Assembly (NCBI GenBank): GCA_030141605.1
Contig: JAQGDQ010001075.1
Span: forward strand, 1 to 64,000
Origin: Tubiluchus corallicola
Lineage: Eukaryota > Priapulida > Priapulimorpha > Priapulimorphida > Tubiluchidae
Length of the DNA stretch: 64,000 bases
Direction: 5' to 3'
The position numbers were made by a program, and so were the translations under genes. This document shows, piece after piece, positions 13,780-28,139 of this stretch (positions are counted from its first letter, which is position 1; each line of letters starts with the position of its first letter). The notes beneath the pieces are model-generated. The model was given only the letters and a program-made list of their open reading frames with translations, was not told the DNA's origin and searched no databases.

Positions 13780-13975
13780 CGCCAACTTGCTGAGAGTGAT
13801 TTTTCTCTAGTCTGAACGCTCTTGCAAGATCTATTGCGATTTTTGCTGAGAGTGAACTCGTAGTTATTGTCGGAGAACAACTCGCAGAAAATTTTACTCT
13901 CTAGTCTGAACATTGTTGCGAGTTACTTGGCGAAAAAAACTCACTAGTCTGAAGACAGTGAAGTGTTGGTTTTCT
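13780..13975. mobile_element. MITE-like sequence related to the one at 11.8 kb
   Basis: Three copies of AGTCTGAA-type words (TCTAGTCTGAACGC, TCTAGTCTGAACAT, CTAGTCTGAAGAC) alternate with TTGCGAGTT/AACTCGCA words in opposite orientation. The pattern suggests a short foldback element, possibly two nested or partial copies. Confidence 0.35.
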
Positions 13976-16900
13976 GACTGTGTTGTGCAATAGGTATCAT
14001 AAATCTTTATGCACGCAACATTAATTTACACAGATTTTGTGTGTGGATATTGTATACAATTTTTGTGATCTCATTAATGGAAAAATGTACTTCGTAGTGG
14101 TATAGTATGTAAAAAATTAAAGCACAAGGTCAGGACGGTTTATTGACAGTATTTGCATAACGTGGTCGCAGTAGTGAAAAAAGTTTGTTGATAATATTAT
14201 TTGAACTTACCTTGCTAAACATCATATATTTGCGTGGTTGTTGGGCTACGTGCATTGTGCTGTTTTGAGTCATCTTACCGTGTCAATTCTTTAGTAAAAC
14301 GAACTAAAAGAAAATAAACAGCTAATTTACACAATTTTTAACAATGAAAATTAGGCCAACCAAATGTGTAGTGTGCATTATGTATAACAATAATAATGTA
14401 ATAGTAATAGGATATATGGCTGGTATAATATTAGCATACATGAGTTTACAAGTTACACATTTTTTATTTCTTATTAATTTTGCTGTCAATGAAAAAATCA
14501 ACGGTACAATGACAAAACATACATAATCAAAATTACTTTCAAAGCACTTGCAAAAAGTAAAATTATAGACAAAATTAGGGAATTAAAATGCACACAATAG
14601 TGTAATAATGTACCCACATGCAGTGATACTGATATTCCCATATTAATAGCATTTTTGCACTTACCGGTTAAACTTTGACATTCGTGATCCAGATATTTAT
14701 TTGGATACTTAGCTTCCGAAACAACTAATACGTTCCTTCTCGCGTGCGTTCAAGTATAATAACTAGAAACAGAATATTACGATCAACATAAAGAGCAGTA
14801 AAATTTAAATACAACTTAATTGTGCTCGATACGGCTTTCGTGGCTCATATGTATGCACAAAGTCAAATACGTCGATGGGTATGAAAGACCACGTTTACTG
14901 TTTAGCCTGTTCTCATCACATGCGCTGCTTATGCCTGGCTTCACGGCTTGTCACACGTTGCTAACTAGCTTAAGTGCATTAACTCACCGTTAGGTGGGAG
15001 CAGCAAGATAGAAACGTTTTCCTGATTAGAAACGTTTGTTAAAATTTACTACTTCGAAACAAAAAAACTGTGATTGAATTGAATAAATTATTAAATATTT
15101 GCAGGAAACTGTAGCTTACTATTTCGCGTGCAAAACTTTGTCTAATATATTTAGTGTCACTGTCTATGGTGTCTCTCTACATTCGTCTGTTATAGTAATC
15201 ACTGCAGTCTAACGTCTTTAGTACTTTTATTTAGGAAACTTTTGAATACTATCTTGTTATTTTTTATTGTGCCTCTATAATGTTACTAATCCAACTACTC
15301 TCGAACCGCTGTAAAAAGTGCACCAGATTATGGTGTTTTAAAACGAATTATCAATAAATTTTGAAAAAGTTAAGTTTAAATTTATTAGGCATTAGAGAAC
15401 GTTAAAATTTCATATTACATATTCTAAAACGCCATATAATAGATTTATGCAAAAATACACAAAAAGATAAGATCTAAGAAGATGAGATAGATAACAGTAA
15501 AAGATAGATAACGGTAAAACAAAAAGACACATGACAAAAAGTAAAAACAAAAATAAAATAAGCAAGAAAATTTAAAGAATGGTCCATGCAACGACTAGGG
15601 AATTATAGTATGGAATTAATATGATTTTCAGTTCTTTCGCTTCTGTTTTCGTTATCGCATTTGCCATTATGTCCAATTTTTTTATTACATGATTATCAGT
15701 CCAAGCAATAGATTAAACTGCAGTTATCTATTGTTCTAACACAGTTCTTGTTAAAGCTTTCGTTATTACAGGTGGCATGAGAGAAAAGAAAGGGCAACTT
15801 TATGGAAAGCACTGACTGTTATTGACCTCAGTTGAATTTTTATACGTTAAATATCGGTCCAATATTCCGACATGTTTGCGAATGTAGCTTGTGCAGTTTG
15901 CCAATTAACTTTTTATTTATTTTTTGTGCCTTCATGCGATAAATAAATGTCACTTAACATTTTATTCATTTTAAGGTCGGTCTATCTTCTGGTGCACCTA
16001 CTGTTTAATATCGATCAAGCACACCGCGACTTGTCCACAGGATGGCAGCACCAATCAACAATCCACAAAATGCGTAACTAAATGTGAAACAAATAAGTTA
16101 ACTGAGCAGAACATTTTTTACAAAAAAAATGTGCAGTTGGTACTTGTGATCAATACAAAATAAAAAATTAAAAAGTAAGATGCAACAGGAATCTAAAACA
16201 TCCTAACAAATGTAACTTAACTGTGGCTGCTATCAGCTAACACTTGATTAAAGTTGTATGGTAGGGTTGGTGAACCAGTATAATGAGTGAGTCATGTCTT
16301 GCTGGTCAACTAGTCAAGATATTGCGACTTAAAAAAAATTTCACATTTTCATTTAGTTTTTATGCAACTTGCCGAAAAGAAAGTCAGTAGCAACTCAGTG
16401 TAAAGGACTACATTAGAAAGGTGGAAATATGAATACAGGAAACGAATTTTTGTAACTAATTTTGCTCATTATAGGAGGAACTTAATAAGATTCTTCTACT
16501 TTAAAACCGGTGAAGGCATAGTTAGCAGGGAGATAATTCGCGTAAGGAATTCGACTAATAACAGGTCCGGAGAAAAAGCGTGATCAATGAACCATAGTTT
16601 TGCATCTAGGAATGTCCCAGGTAAAATACGAGAAACACCAAAATCAAAGCGAATACCACGAAAAAAACTGTCAACTTTTTGAAACAATCTTCGAGAGTTC
16701 CTGACTGAACTTAAAAGAGGCATAGAGGAACAAAAGCTGTCTTGAAATTTCTATATTTATTATACGTTCTTTCAGTTGATGGGTTAAAAGACTTCAAATA
16801 ATTATAAAAAAGGCATTTTCGTTTTGCAAACATTAAATAAGTACAAAAATCATCAGTAGAATATAAGTACTATGGATGTAGTTGCTGCCTAAGGCTGATT

Positions 16901-17173
16901 ACACGTGAATATCAGTGAAAGTAATGATAAAGATTATCGGATACTTGTGTTAGGTTTACAAAAGTTAAAAGATTTATCTAAGTAGAAGAACTTTCAATGG
17001 AATATGAGTGCCGAGTGGGAGGGTAATTTACCAAAGGTTACACGGTGAGCAATTTGAGCAAGTGAGAGTAATGGCACTGCATATAGGTATAATGATTAGT
17101 AAGAGTCAGTATTAGTTCCCTGCTTATTATTTATGGCGACAGCAATCGAAGCGTTGGTAGGTTTAGTCTCGGC
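13976..17173. other. Anonymous AT-rich stretch
   Basis: No gene or RNA recognised. A 75-codon minus-strand frame at 16496-16723 has mixed composition, but I cannot place it in any family. Confidence 0.5.
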
Positions 17174-17190
17174 CTGTCTGTCTGCCTATA

Positions 17191-17246
<56 letters not shown>

Positions 17247-17272
17247 CGCCCGTCCGTAGGTCCGTTTGTCTG
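17174..17272. repeat. (TCTG)n microsatellite
   Basis: About fifteen TCTG units, uninterrupted in the centre and grading into TCCG variants at the right end. Confidence 0.95.
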
Positions 17273-18959
17273 AATAGTTATTATTAATAAAGATGATCAA
17301 TCAAAAATGTGTGACCAAAATACATTTGAAAGCTGATTCAACAGTCAATTAATTCTAGAAAGCAGATGCAAACGTAAACTCAAACTGACTGCTTCTCTTA
17401 GGACACTTCAAATCATTCAACTTTCAGTGTTTACAATGAAGTGAAATTTGTCTTCAGCATCAATGAAATTAGATCTACTGTAAGACTAAGTGGTGAAGAG
17501 TAGTAGTAAAATAATTTCTTGATAAAACGTGTTTAGCGTTTTTGTATTTAGTCCCATTTTTTTCATTTTTGTTCACATTTAGTTTCACTGCCATGTACAA
17601 GAGCTACAAGAATTCTCAAACAAAATGACTCAGTTATTTCACTCAAGTTATGTGCACATTTAGTGTGAAAGTTTAAACGTTGTTTCCTAAGACCAAAATG
17701 CTAGGCGTTAATGAAAAATGCCAATTCCCGTACAAAGTTGTGAAATTTATGTTTTTTTAATTATGCTACAATAAAATTAGATCGCATTGCCTTGGTTTCA
17801 AATTTATACACGATCAGTCTAAAAGATTGATGCAAACAATGTGAGTTTAAACAAACTAAGTGAATTATCCCAGATAAACTTTGTGAATAATAATTAAAAG
17901 GTCTGCCAAATACTGGACGTTCAATCTTAACAAACAATATTGCTATTTTATACTGTAAAGTGGTGTCTGACAAGCTCCTGTAACAGCAAAAAACTTACAT
18001 TAAAAAGTCAGATGAGAAGCCAAAAGGAGAGATGTTGGCTATATCGAGGTAGACCTCCGCTGGCTGATTCACGTTTGCTGATCTGATGTATTGTCTTATA
18101 TGTAAAAACGCACCGTCAGACTGAGAGTGATCATGTTACGTCTAGTTATGGCTATTAAGAAATTGCAAGACGCGACAAAACAACGCCATTTATATGAAAC
18201 GTTCATACATATAATGACGTGGGCAGCTTGATCAGTCAAGCATTAATCAGTCAAACATCAGTGTCGTTTATATATTCTGTCTAAATATGCGTACTCCATC
18301 ACTGTAATAATACCGACTATGCATGAGATTCATTCTTTAACACTCGTCCCAGATAGGCTGCTCTGGCTTCTCCTTCCAAATTACCGCATCAGAGACACTT
18401 TCTCTATCACTTTTTTCTGACGAAATTATAAAACTACCGTATTTGTTGAAGTGTTTAGTGTAGGTACTCTTGCAGCAGCAACAGTAGTATATTATTCATG
18501 TAGTTCCAGAGAATTTTGGAAAACCACTGATTTAGTTTTACGACATAGCATACAGAAATTTGAAGTACTACAAAATATGATCAAACATACGTAAAGGTGG
18601 CAAGGACAACAAAGTTCGACGATCATATTTCAGCCAGTGCTTTCTACAGAGCCCATCTAATGAGTTTTTGAAAATGAGTTAATGAACGTTCACTGATGAT
18701 GAAAGTCTAACAGTAACCTATGCAAGAAGCTTGTTTCAAATTGGTGGTATCGTACCAGAGAAGAAATCATTATAACCAGTTTTGTGTTTCGTACGAGGCT
18801 GGCTGCAACTCTGGCGCGAAAAGTGCGATTTACTATAAAGTGCAATGGTGACACATTTGTAGAATAAACTTAAATATTAGTTTATAATCAATCAATTGGC
18901 CCTTATTTTGTCAGAGTATGATAATCCATTCTAGCTGACTACAATATTTAAATATCCTA
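17273..18959. other. Anonymous AT-rich stretch
   Basis: No supported feature. It adjoins the 3' end of the degenerate retrotransposon at 18.96 kb. Confidence 0.45.
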
Positions 18960-20700
18960 ATCTGAACGTTTTGTATGGGATTCATAATGTAGACTCTCTT
19001 CGCATATTGTAAACCGAACTAGCATAATCTAGTCTTGACAAAATAAATGTTAAGTATAGCTGTGTAAATGTGTTAAGATTAAGATGACAAGAATGTCGCT
19101 TGATGACTAAAATCTGCATCACCTTTTTAATTAGTTTGAATTTAATGCCTTGAATTTAAATTCATCATCAACAAATAAACCCAAAGCGCGCTTAAATAAT
19201 GAATAAATTTAAAACATTGAAGCGTGATTTTTATCGGCCCTTTTATAATCAAAAATGTAACCATCACCAACAGGGATTATTTTAGATTTGGCAGGATGAC
19301 ATCTCTTTCTATTCTGACCGGCCCCCGAGAAAAGTAAGTCAACATCGCACTGCAGTTGTTTACATTATCTCTGCGTCCTCTATAGTCACCATCACCTAGG
19401 TGCTTCTACGTTCAAAAACATATCACGCTCCACCTATTGACGTCATGCATTCTGTCCACTGCCACTGCCCACGATGTATCATCCCTCAAACCTATGGTTG
19501 CTTTTCCTTACAAAAGCATGCTGTTCAACACATGCTACATTATATCTGGCTAGATTATCCATTACGTGGTAGCAAATGACATGTCCCGCTGTGCTACACA
19601 CTACATTCAGAGACTTACAGGTCTGTAGTTTGAATAGTTTTTTTTCTCATTTTAAAAAAATATGAGTTATGCGTGCATTTCTCCACGCGCTTGGCATCTC
19701 ACACACAGTAAAAGAAGCATTTATAATATTTGCCATCGGTTCACAAAGAGAGTTATTACGCTCTTTTGGACCACGTTTACGAAAAATATCAGGTGATGAT
19801 TTACAAGAATTTAAATTACCAAAGAGTATCTTAACTTGGTCACGTGTAACAAGCAGTGGTTCAATATCACGACACAACTGCACGTATACTAACTGAGGAT
19901 AAGTGAACATTAATTTTGGCCCTATACACACTAGTGAAGAATGAGTGTAAAATTTTAGCTTTATCAGGCGAACTACAGTTTGTATTGTCTACGTCGTCTT
20001 TTAATAATTTGTGGACTTTTATTAACTTTGTGGGTTACAGCACTTTTTGACACATCCTGACAAAACATTTAAGGGATTTCTTTTAACATTTGCAGCAATA
20101 TCTTGTTCGCACGCCTTTCTTTTCCGAAGCAGCATAACTTTCATAATTACACACAGCCTTATTCTATAATCATTGATTAAATAATTGCCTTTTCTGACGT
20201 ACTAATTCTAACAAATTGTTTATCATCCATGGAAGTCGCCTATTATACTTTCGCTAGGATCATATAATAGTAAGAAGGAACCATAGAATTTACAGTATAC
20301 AATCTGCTCAAACTTACTACAAAAATTATTCCACATACTTTGAACTGAAGTTCCTAATGTTGCATTACCCCAATTATATTATGCCACTTCTTAGACATTT
20401 ATTTTATAATCGTCAGTGTTTAAGGCTAAGTTCTTGATTGGTAAAATGTGGATGGCTTATTATCAACTTTTGGTGTATTTCAACACAAAAAATGATCATT
20501 ACTAAAAAGTGATGGTTGCATAGGTAAGTTGATTACAATATTATCATAATTAGTGAAAACCAAATCCGCTGATGATAGCTTCTGACCTTCCCTATATTTA
20601 GCATATGTTTCACTTAGTTTGTTAAAATACTGCTCGGCATTTGCATATCAGAAGTTAATTCATTTAGCATTAATAGGTTTAGCGCGATTTCAAGATTTTT
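18960..20700 (-). mobile_element. Degenerate non-LTR retrotransposon (jockey/CR1-like LINE), minus strand
   Basis: Pieces of one ORF2-like protein appear in the expected order along the minus strand but in different frames. The sequence near 20580-20530 reads LSSADLVFTNYDNIV, the style of the linker after the endonuclease domain. Near 20240-20190 it reads LPWMINNLLELVRQ, the linker before reverse transcriptase. The open frame at 19931-19647 ends with NASFTVCEMPSAWRNARI, the N-terminal reverse transcriptase motif. Near 19190-19150 it reads GLFVDDEFKFK, and near 19055-18990 LSRLDYASSVYNMRRESTL, the region after the fingers and palm. Many stops and frameshifts intervene and the catalytic YADD box was not found, so the copy is dead and old. 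Confidence 0.7.
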
Positions 20701-23700
20701 TGCATTTATGTTTTAAACTGTTGTCGTTTGTAGTATGATTCAGTTACTGCTCCTCTTTTTGTATGCGGTCCCTTTCCCTTAGTTAATGTGCCAGTTTTTT
20801 GTTCTTCATCTCTCTTGATTTGTGCTTAAAGCTCTTCCTTTTACTTTTTTGTTTGAAGGTTTTAAATCTGGTCTAACAAACACCACATCTGTGTCTTTGT
20901 TGTAATTTTAATTACTATGAAGTTTGGATCTTAATTTCTGGCAAAGGGGGAACATTTCAGGATTATTTTTGATTTCTTCTCTATCGTATTGTTCTTAGTT
21001 TTCATCAGTTTTCGTTTCGACATAGTTTAATACTACTCAGTTGGAGAACTAATTTCAATATTATACCCGCTAGTGCTTATCATCCCATTTACCTTTACTT
21101 TGACCTCGTCAAAAGCAACAATGTCAGCTTTCCTTGAACTCTCATTATGTACGGCAATTGCTCAAAACAATGTCACGTGAGAGAAAATAGGTTTGCTATT
21201 GTTTGAAATGTCGTGTACGCCGTTGTCAAACAAAGTCTTCAATTCACCAACAATGTCAGGTGATCAGTCACTAGTAAATTTTTAAAGTAAGCGTGATTTG
21301 CAGTTGTTATAAAATTCATTAAAATTTATAAACTTTTTATTACATTAGACAGAGTACATCACCGCCAGTTAATGACATTAACTTTGTTGAGGAGTAGGTG
21401 ACAGTGTCCGTCATTGACGATTACATGGAGTCTGTGTGTGTACTATACAGTCTCAAAAATAGTGCTATTCGTGATAAGCCCTTATGGCCTTATACTAGGT
21501 ATTTGTGGTATAGCATTAAATATAATTAGCATGAATCACCTTCAAATATATTTGCAAATTGCAAATATGCGTTCAGAATTTTGCAAACATGTGTTGTAAA
21601 CATCGTAGCGTGTGTACGTCATCTCATTAATACAATTGTTTACTCATAAAGTGGCCAGGAATCAAGATACGATGTCTAAAGTACAAAAGTAAATCCAAAA
21701 CGTCTCACATGGTAAGTGACAAGACCCCTGGATGGGCTAGGTAAATCGTACAGATCTTTTCTTGAAAAACAGCTCCGTAAAAATATGTTGCGATGCGTAA
21801 ATTAGAATGCACAAGATAGAAAAATTATAAAATAGAAAAAGTGGAACTACGCAAAAATAATGTTTTTTTACGTCATCATGGTATCACATTGCAGAAATTC
21901 ATTTGGAACAAAATAACAACTGTTACTCAAACTCAAAATATCTAACCCAATGAACTTAAACGCGTTTTTATAACATACAGCGTCGTTTGAAATGATATGC
22001 TTCACTCATAAGTATTGGTAAAATGACTAACTTTATTAATATCACAAATAATTAGTTAAACTTCACCAGCCATCGTGCAAACCGCATAATCTGTACACAT
22101 GCGCAGTTCAATCTAGTATACTACACACGTTAACGTCCAGATATAGTATAATCTCTTACTAAATCACTTAACACTAAAACAGAAAGAAAAGTCAATTTTA
22201 AAACGTTCCCTGGTAAAACGATACTGCATCGCCATTCCAGTATGCAACACTAATTTATCAAAAAAAAACATATTATTGATCTTATTGACAATATAAAGTA
22301 ATGCTTAGTTAGTGAAGAGTGCACTACGCCCCGATTATTTTTTTAAACTTTACGCGATGTTATCTAAACTTGTTTCAAACGATCTACCGTCAACTTCGTC
22401 ACAATGGCTGCGCCTTATGGTCATTGCGGGAGTCTAAATTTACCGATAGTGCAAGTCCTGTAGGCAATAACACAGTGATATAAAATTTAAAGAGATTTGT
22501 TTAACTTGTATTTATGAAAAGCTTTTTTGTGCTTTACCTGCATTTCCATTATGATTTGAGCACATCACCATATTCCTATTGGACGTTTCTTCTAGAACAG
22601 TCTGTACAAAATATACATAATTATGAAAAATAAAAATTACTACACGTACTACTGACATTCTAGTATAAATTGAACGCCGTGAAAAGTGTTTTATTTTAAG
22701 GACTGTTTGGTGTATCACATTAATTATTCAAGCGCTCCTCATTTACATGCTAGCAAATCTAAGGCGTTTTAAAGGTCAGCATACACTCTGATTTCTAATT
22801 TTCTACAATTTTTCTCCAAACTTAGCAATCTTACATATTTAAAAAAAAGCCTTTCTTACTGGAGCTCATTGATATGGCGTCGACAGTAACATTAGAAATG
22901 TGGTCCAAAACCAGCCCAGCAAGGTGTCCCTTCGATCACTAACTGAAGTTCAGTGGAAATTCAGAGTGCCTTATAGACCACATTATTCTCTGACTGTTAA
23001 CAACGTAGTTTTTCAACAAAAGTCCAGCCGTCTTCACAAGTCACGGGCTGTGAGAAACCTTCTCATTGCAAGATACCCGCCTTCCTAATGGATTGATCTC
23101 TGAGGTTCTCGATGTCACTGCGAAAGGTAGCGAAAATACTAAAAGAATGGCCAAGGTCTTCATTCATCCGTACCAACATTTAAAACATTTTGCATTGTTT
23201 GTTAAAAATATGGAAAATATATTGTGTACAGTAATTCCTGAGAAGACATCATGTATTTCTTTGTTATTTCTTTCTAGTCATTGCATAACTCATCAATAAA
23301 GCCAGAGCAGTTAGGAGATCATTACATACACTCATCACGTACGAGGTAGGCGTTGGACCTGGCTAGATTCCATTCCCACTGTCATAAATATCCGTAGTCC
23401 AGGAGGGTGGGCGAACTATAAGTACAGAATGCTGGTTTGCATTAACATGACATTTCTATATTAATAATTAATATAATAATAATAATATAATATATAATAA
23501 TTAATTTTTTCACATTCCAAAAACCACTACCATCAACATTAGTGTCCTAGCGTGTAACATTGCAGTGTACCACACTGTATAAAAAAGATTGACTTGCTTG
23601 CGATTTTCCTTGTTAAAGCTTTGCGTTACTTAATGGTAATTTTGATATTTTCAAAAGCGTGGTGAAATGGCTATATGCGGAATCATATCCTCGCGACAAT

Positions 23701-24870
23701 GTAGCCACCAGACATGATATTGTCTTACATGCACATATGTTGACAGTCACTAAATCGTGTCACGTATTTCACAGACCTATGATTTCTCAAACAAAACTGC
23801 GAACGAGGACTTTTCATTATCTCAAATCAACTATCATAAGACTCGTGACGAGGTGTCGTCTATGGCCCACTATATAGAAAACTAACATCAACCATGAAAA
23901 CTATAATAATTAATAAATTATCTATTTTTGCTACTTGTTAGCCTAGTCTGTCCGCAAGTCCTCATCAGGCAAATGTTTTAAAACGTTTTTATTTTGGTCA
24001 ATAGTAGAAAATGGCGAACATATTCTACTCTACTGATTCCAAACTGGCATCCAAACTCTGCAGTGTGCTTACCTAGTTAGTATGTTCATGTCTGTGGCAG
24101 AACTGGAACCTATATATATATATATATATTTACGGATTGGTTTAAACTGTATTTATTAGTACAATGAAAATGAAACAATATATATACATGAACAGCTGAA
24201 ATCGTTTAACCCGACTGGCTGACAGGTTTATAAAAAAACATATAAAGGCCTCTCACCTGAGACAAGCACACTATCAAAAATCATTGAGAAATACAATATA
24301 ACTTCATATATTAGTGGTATAACAGACAGTAAGACGTGCAAGAACATGGCGAAGATTAGTTGGGGGTGGATGATATAGAGATATGATAGATTGGACAATA
24401 AAATAGATGGTTAATGATACTCAGATATCGGCATATAAGATAAGGGTCTACGAATTTATTAAGGTTACATAGTGTTTACAGATGCCCAAAATGCTCTTAG
24501 CTGAAAATTTGGTTATTTTCACCAGTATATACACCACAATTACGAATGCAATTCGAAATGCAAGATTAGAAAAAATAGATAAGTAAATAAAAAATATGTT
24601 TTTATGCTGTCGAAAAGCTAACTTCCTGTTAACTATATTGTTGATAAAGTGGTGAGCAATGTGCGAATTATGTTGCTTTACGATGTAAATAATTACATAT
24701 TTTGCATCTTTTCCTTGTCATGATAAAATCGACAGATGCTAGTGTAATATCTCTGCTAAAAGACGATGACTGATTAGGATCACAACCTAGTGTAATGTTA
24801 ATGTTATTATTTACTGCAATTGGAAAAGGATTAATAGTGAGGAGCCGAGTATTTTCGAAATTTGGACATT
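20701..24870. other. Anonymous AT-rich stretch
   Basis: No gene recognised. It includes an extremely AT-rich run (about 23460-23510) and a short (TA)n array at 24111-24129. The part just above 20.7 kb could hold the decayed 5' portion of the LINE, but I could not support it. Confidence 0.45.
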
Positions 24871-26606
24871 CTAGAAAGAGTGTTTAGGATACTCAAATGG
24901 GGTTCCACATAAACAGTTAGGAGAATGAGCAATATAATTTGGAAAATTATGAGCAACTAGGAGGCTGTTGCATAGCCTCATTCTCTTAAGATGAATTTGT
25001 CCCAAACGACAACCAAGGTAAATATAAGACGGAGGAGAGAAAGTTTGGAATTGGTCAAGATGATCAGTTTTACTTTTAAATTGTGCTAGGCATGCTACAT
25101 TTTTAACATCTTTAGGAAATTCATTCCAGATGTATGGAGTTGATATGAAGAAGCAATCACGATATAAGGTAGTTCTAGAGTAAGAAGTAGAGATATGGTT
25201 AGAATTAGCTACCAGCAATTTGGGAGACAGTTGCGTAATAGACTGAGTAGAAAAGTAGGAGTTATGCCATTGATAATTTTGTAGAATTGAACATTTTTGT
25301 ACAGAGTACTCCTAACATTCAAAAGTAGAAGTCCCACTTCTGCAAAAAATCGACTATGAGAAGTTCCTCTGAGAATTCCTATTATTATACAGAAGGCGGC
25401 CAGTTGAACTTCTAGCTGGGGACTGTGTAGCTCTGCAGTTATCCCATAAGCAACATGCACGTACTAAAATCGGTCTTATGAAGCTGATATATAAAGTCCC
25501 GAGAGTTTTCCGGTCTAATTAGCACTTGAAGCCTTGAATTAAATTTAGGCGGACTTTGGCTCTTGAGATTATGTTATTAATATGATCGGACCATAGTCCA
25601 TTGGAGGAAAACGTAATAGTCCCAGATGCTGTGTTGTTTCAGGTCAGAGTTGTGTTCACCATTGAAGTATAAAGGTGGGTGTAAAAGAATTGGTCTTTTG
25701 CTTGGAATGACTGAAGATTCGTTATTTTGAGGATTAAAACTGACCAGTCATTTTTGGACTACGTTTTAATCTTTCTAGGTCATTATACAATGTTAATGCA
25801 GATTGGGGGGAATTATCTAGAGCTTCTACAATGAAATTATAAAAGTAAAGGAGCTTATTATAGTTGAGTCGCCGGGAATGAAACCAGACTGAAGGGGAAT
25901 TAGTATGTTGTTCAAGTTAGGTGATTAAATAAGTGAATAAAGAACATCTTTCAAATACTTTGGAAATGGAACGATAATTAGTAACAAGTTTTTTCTCAGC
26001 TCTTTTAAATACGGGCAATGACTAGCTCTTTTCCACTGGGAAAATAACCTTCACTGAACCTACAAGAGAAAATAGAAGAAAGAGGAAAAATACTGGGAGA
26101 ATCTATCAGTAGATTGGAGCTAATAAGATCTGGTCCGGTTGCTATTCCCTTGACCATGTTTTCAGTCATGAGGGAGGAGCTTAAAGAGTTTATGTGACGG
26201 TTTCTGTTCAGTATAGGAAGGGGTTATTTGTATTATTTATGGTCATAATGGACGAAAAGATATCATTAAACCCATTAGCTTTTTCAACTGAACGAAAAGC
26301 AAGTTGGTTGTTGTTTAGCAGAACGGGTGGGTATGCTGATGTAAAATTACCACGAATTTTTGTAAGCAGTTTCCACCATAGTTTATCGTTCGAGAGTACA
26401 GAAGTTTGTATGGATGTGACAAGTCGTGAATTACAGTCTTGACGCGCTTTCCTGCTGGCCGTAACAGCTTTGATACGAAGAGAACGAAAGTGTGCCCAGT
26501 CACGAGGAAGGTTGGAGCATTTGGCTTTAGAGTGAGCAGAGTTACGTTTACGGATAGCAAACCACGGATTATCTTCTGAGAAGAAATAATAAGGTGAAAT
26601 GGCCAC
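24871..26606 (-). mobile_element. Degenerate non-LTR retrotransposon with deleted RT core, minus strand
   Basis: From 5' to 3' on the minus strand: an open frame (26606-26208) with NPWFAIRKRNSAHSKAK and WWKLLTKIRG, the pre-RT linker; IATGPDLISSNLL near 26145-26117, an early RT motif; NYRSISKVFER near 25985-25951; and EALDNSPQ near 25830-25803. The sequence then jumps to post-RT motifs, including an open frame (25460-25209) with GILRGTSHSRFFAEVG and FYKIINGITPTFL. A final frame (25218-24871) has IWNEFPKDVKN and a terminal CLCGTPFEYPKHSF. The block with the catalytic YADD and the AFD motif is missing. Order, spacing and motif style fit the CR1/jockey/L2 group. The exact clade is unresolved. Confidence 0.85.
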
Positions 26607-28139
26607 GTTCAGATGTACATCCTCTCACAGTAAGAAAAATAGCCGGAAGCAGTATAGCAGACGAAGTAGTATGGCCTATAAGCTCTTTTCGTGGCTAATC
26701 CATTTATTAACCGAGCCCGTGTCGTTCGTCTTCTTTCGGTAAGCATACATAAACATACGATAAAAGAAACATCAGACTTCACAACAATTACCCTATCGGC
26801 TAATAGCATGAAGCATGGAGGCGTTGAAAAAAACAATGAGCAAACCAAAATTTGGACCTAGAACATTGTGATTCAGGTTGCACGCTCTATCATTTGTCCA
26901 GTCTAGCAAGATTGGTCAGAGATATCATTTAATTAACGGTATGTACTGTTGTGCACTTTTTCGTATGTCGGCTATTGTGGAGAGCTGTCAAGCATTTGAA
27001 TCCATCTTTCAAGTATTAAAAACCTTTCAAAGATAAAAAAGTAATTTTGTTAATATTTTGCTTAAAATATCGAACTATAACCACTTTTTCCACACGATAA
27101 AGTTATTACTACTATTTTCTTTTAAATTCCAATGTGACCTACTTGATATTAGTTCTTGATAAAAGGAATAATGAAGTGTCAATTTTACTATATTTCTGCT
27201 GCAGTGCTGCCCCAGTTTTTGCATTATCTATCGTATTTATAGTAAATAAATTATATTACTACTTGATAAATCTAGATCTTGAAAATTAAAATCCCTCATC
27301 AAAACTAAATTAATTGTGGGTGTGTAACGTCATTATTAAGCTTTGCTCCGCTTTACTAGTAAAGTCTAATTGTCTAACTCAGTAAAGATTTTAAACAAAT
27401 AATATAACGTGTTATTAAAATCTTTTAATTTTCATTTAAATTCACAAAATTATTGTTTTGGCTATCATAATAGTCAATATAACAAAATTATAGACATTGT
27501 TACAATGTTTACACAGATGTGGACGCAGACGCAATAAACACACATGCGTAATAAAATAAATATTGTTTTCATGTATAATAATTATTACATATGCTATAAA
27601 AACTATATAGTATCTTTGTTTAAAATAATATCACTGGGAAATGATGACTTGGTATCTTTGAAAACAATATTCACTCAACGTTTCATTGAAAATTCAGTTC
27701 TTCTCAAAATAAGAGAATTGTCTGCAAGTCTCCACCGAAAGTTACACGGCAATAAAGTTGAAACTTGATGACCAGATCAACTCATACAACGGGAGAAGGG
27801 CGACAGCACCTTTTTAACCTAGCCCTTGTCGGGTTGCCACTTCGAAGATCTGAAACTAGCATTCAGGACTTCTAGGCAAAAGAAACTCCCCGCAGTTCGT
27901 TCTTGCTTGACTAGAAGAATGCGTTGGTTTATCACAAGTCACTAACGACGAGTTGAAAGGCATCTTACCGTAAACCCTGCAAGAAGGTTAGCTTCCTTAA
28001 CTGTTAACACCATTTCAATATGAGCGTCTCAAAGCAAACAAGACCGAAAACGTCGCTGGCAATGTTAACAACCCAATCAAGCATCATCGATGATTTAACC
28101 CATCCCCAGGCTTTCAGCATTTACCACTTTCACATTGGT
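26607..28139. other. 3' flank of the FGF gene
   Basis: Probably holds the FGF 3' untranslated region on the minus strand. The part from 28139 down to about 27770 is less AT-rich than what follows. A variant polyadenylation hexamer (ATTAAA on the minus strand) occurs near 27429-27424, but I cannot show that it is used. Otherwise nothing is recognised. Confidence 0.35.

Noticed and set aside
26194-26442. 82-codon plus-strand frame opposite the LINE
   Set aside because: Antisense shadow of the retrotransposon frame at 26208-26606.
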